Source: DASQZT01 sp963728965 (GTDB taxonomy: Bacteria > Acidobacteriota > Terriglobia > Bryobacterales > Bryobacteraceae). From it: DNA of 64,000 nt. The notes beneath the pieces were generated by a model. It did not search any database, had not been told where the DNA came from, and was given only the letters and a program-made list of their open reading frames with translations. Numbering within the stretch: position 1 is the first letter of the stretch; every line of letters begins with the position of its first letter. A program made the translations under genes and the position numbers. Positions 63,872 through 64,000 of the stretch are shown here, in pieces. The DNA lies in the NCBI GenBank assembly GCA_963728965.1, contig CAVSMH010000012.1:310001-374000 (forward strand), in the 5' to 3' direction.

Positions 63872-64000
63872 ATGCCCGCCGATGCCAAAGACATCAAACT
63901 GCTTTTCACCAGGATGCGCTTGTCTGAGCAGCGGACGCGCCGTCCGGCCATCGAATTGGCCATCAAGAATGCCGAGGACGCCTTCCGGGAAGAGAGCTTG
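63872..64000 (+). CDS. Unidentified protein, 5' end only
   Basis: 43 codons are visible from the ATG at 63872, preceded by GGGGAGGG. The start reads MPADAKDIKLLFTRMRLSEQ and the rest is helical and charged (AIKNAEDAFREE). It runs off the window. No family recognised from this piece. The 117 nt before it hold no gene. Confidence 0.5.
   Translation, partial: MPADAKDIKLLFTRMRLSEQRTRRPAIELAIKNAEDAFREESL

Overview
The window is high-GC, densely packed bacterial DNA. The gene families (a paired Hsp70 locus with DUF2760, a bacterial alpha-2-macroglobulin, secreted GH2 and GH42-like enzymes, an orphan secretin, a partner-switching pair) and the style (many ATGA/GTGA overlaps, GTG and TTG starts) suggest an acidobacterium of the Solibacter/Bryobacter type. 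This is an inference from gene content; there is no rRNA here.

Layout. 1-7992 (minus): a respiratory complex I operon in the order nuoA-C-D-E-F-G-H-J-K (nuoK cut by the window edge), with a good sigma70-type promoter in front of nuoA. nuoB and nuoI are missing from their usual places. 8059-9122: thiS, then a convergent STAS antagonist and RsbW-like kinase. 9332-15320 (plus): a MerR-TPR protein, DUF2760 and two Hsp70-like ATPases, translationally linked. 15396-19895 (minus): a fold-type IV PLP enzyme, an unknown protein, pterin carbinolamine dehydratase, a sugar-phosphate SIS protein and a secretin. 20096-23579: a membrane glycosyltransferase and a large secreted surface protein, separated by a bidirectional terminator.

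23774-35479 (plus): a two-subunit molybdenum hydroxylase, then a compact operon that encodes the whole reductive uracil/thymine pathway: dihydropyrimidine dehydrogenase (PreT/PreA), dihydropyrimidinase, beta-ureidopropionase, an omega-aminotransferase, an NCS1 permease and a CoA-acylating semialdehyde dehydrogenase. The operon takes uracil in and carries it to acetyl-CoA. 35750-35826: tRNA-Arg(TCT). 36003-36592: two small envelope proteins. 36610-39543: a wrecked cytochrome oxidase locus. subunit IV is intact, subunit III is frameshifted, subunit I has lost its 5' third and is joined to a decayed integrase/CHC2-primase remnant, and subunit II is absent.

39597-47117: a 1534-residue alpha-2-macroglobulin with a thioester motif and its membrane partner, facing a mini penicillin-binding transpeptidase and a SpoIID/metallopeptidase fusion; this looks like an envelope-protection locus. 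47205-52545: secreted beta-galactosidase and a Tat-exported GH42-like protein. 52674-54260: divergent six-repeat phasin-like gene and phaR, with a PhaR-type palindrome just downstream of a consensus promoter. 54257-56950: a Lol/MacB-like ABC transporter operon with a lipoprotein.

57042-57117: tRNA-Ala(GGC), followed to the window end by a mobile, phage-like and partly decayed region. It holds small unknown proteins, a ParB/DNA-methylase fragment fused in frame to a cysteine-rich phage-type protein, a VRR-NUC nuclease, an HNH endonuclease, and a GHKL ATPase broken by one in-frame stop and joined to a DUF2924 fragment.
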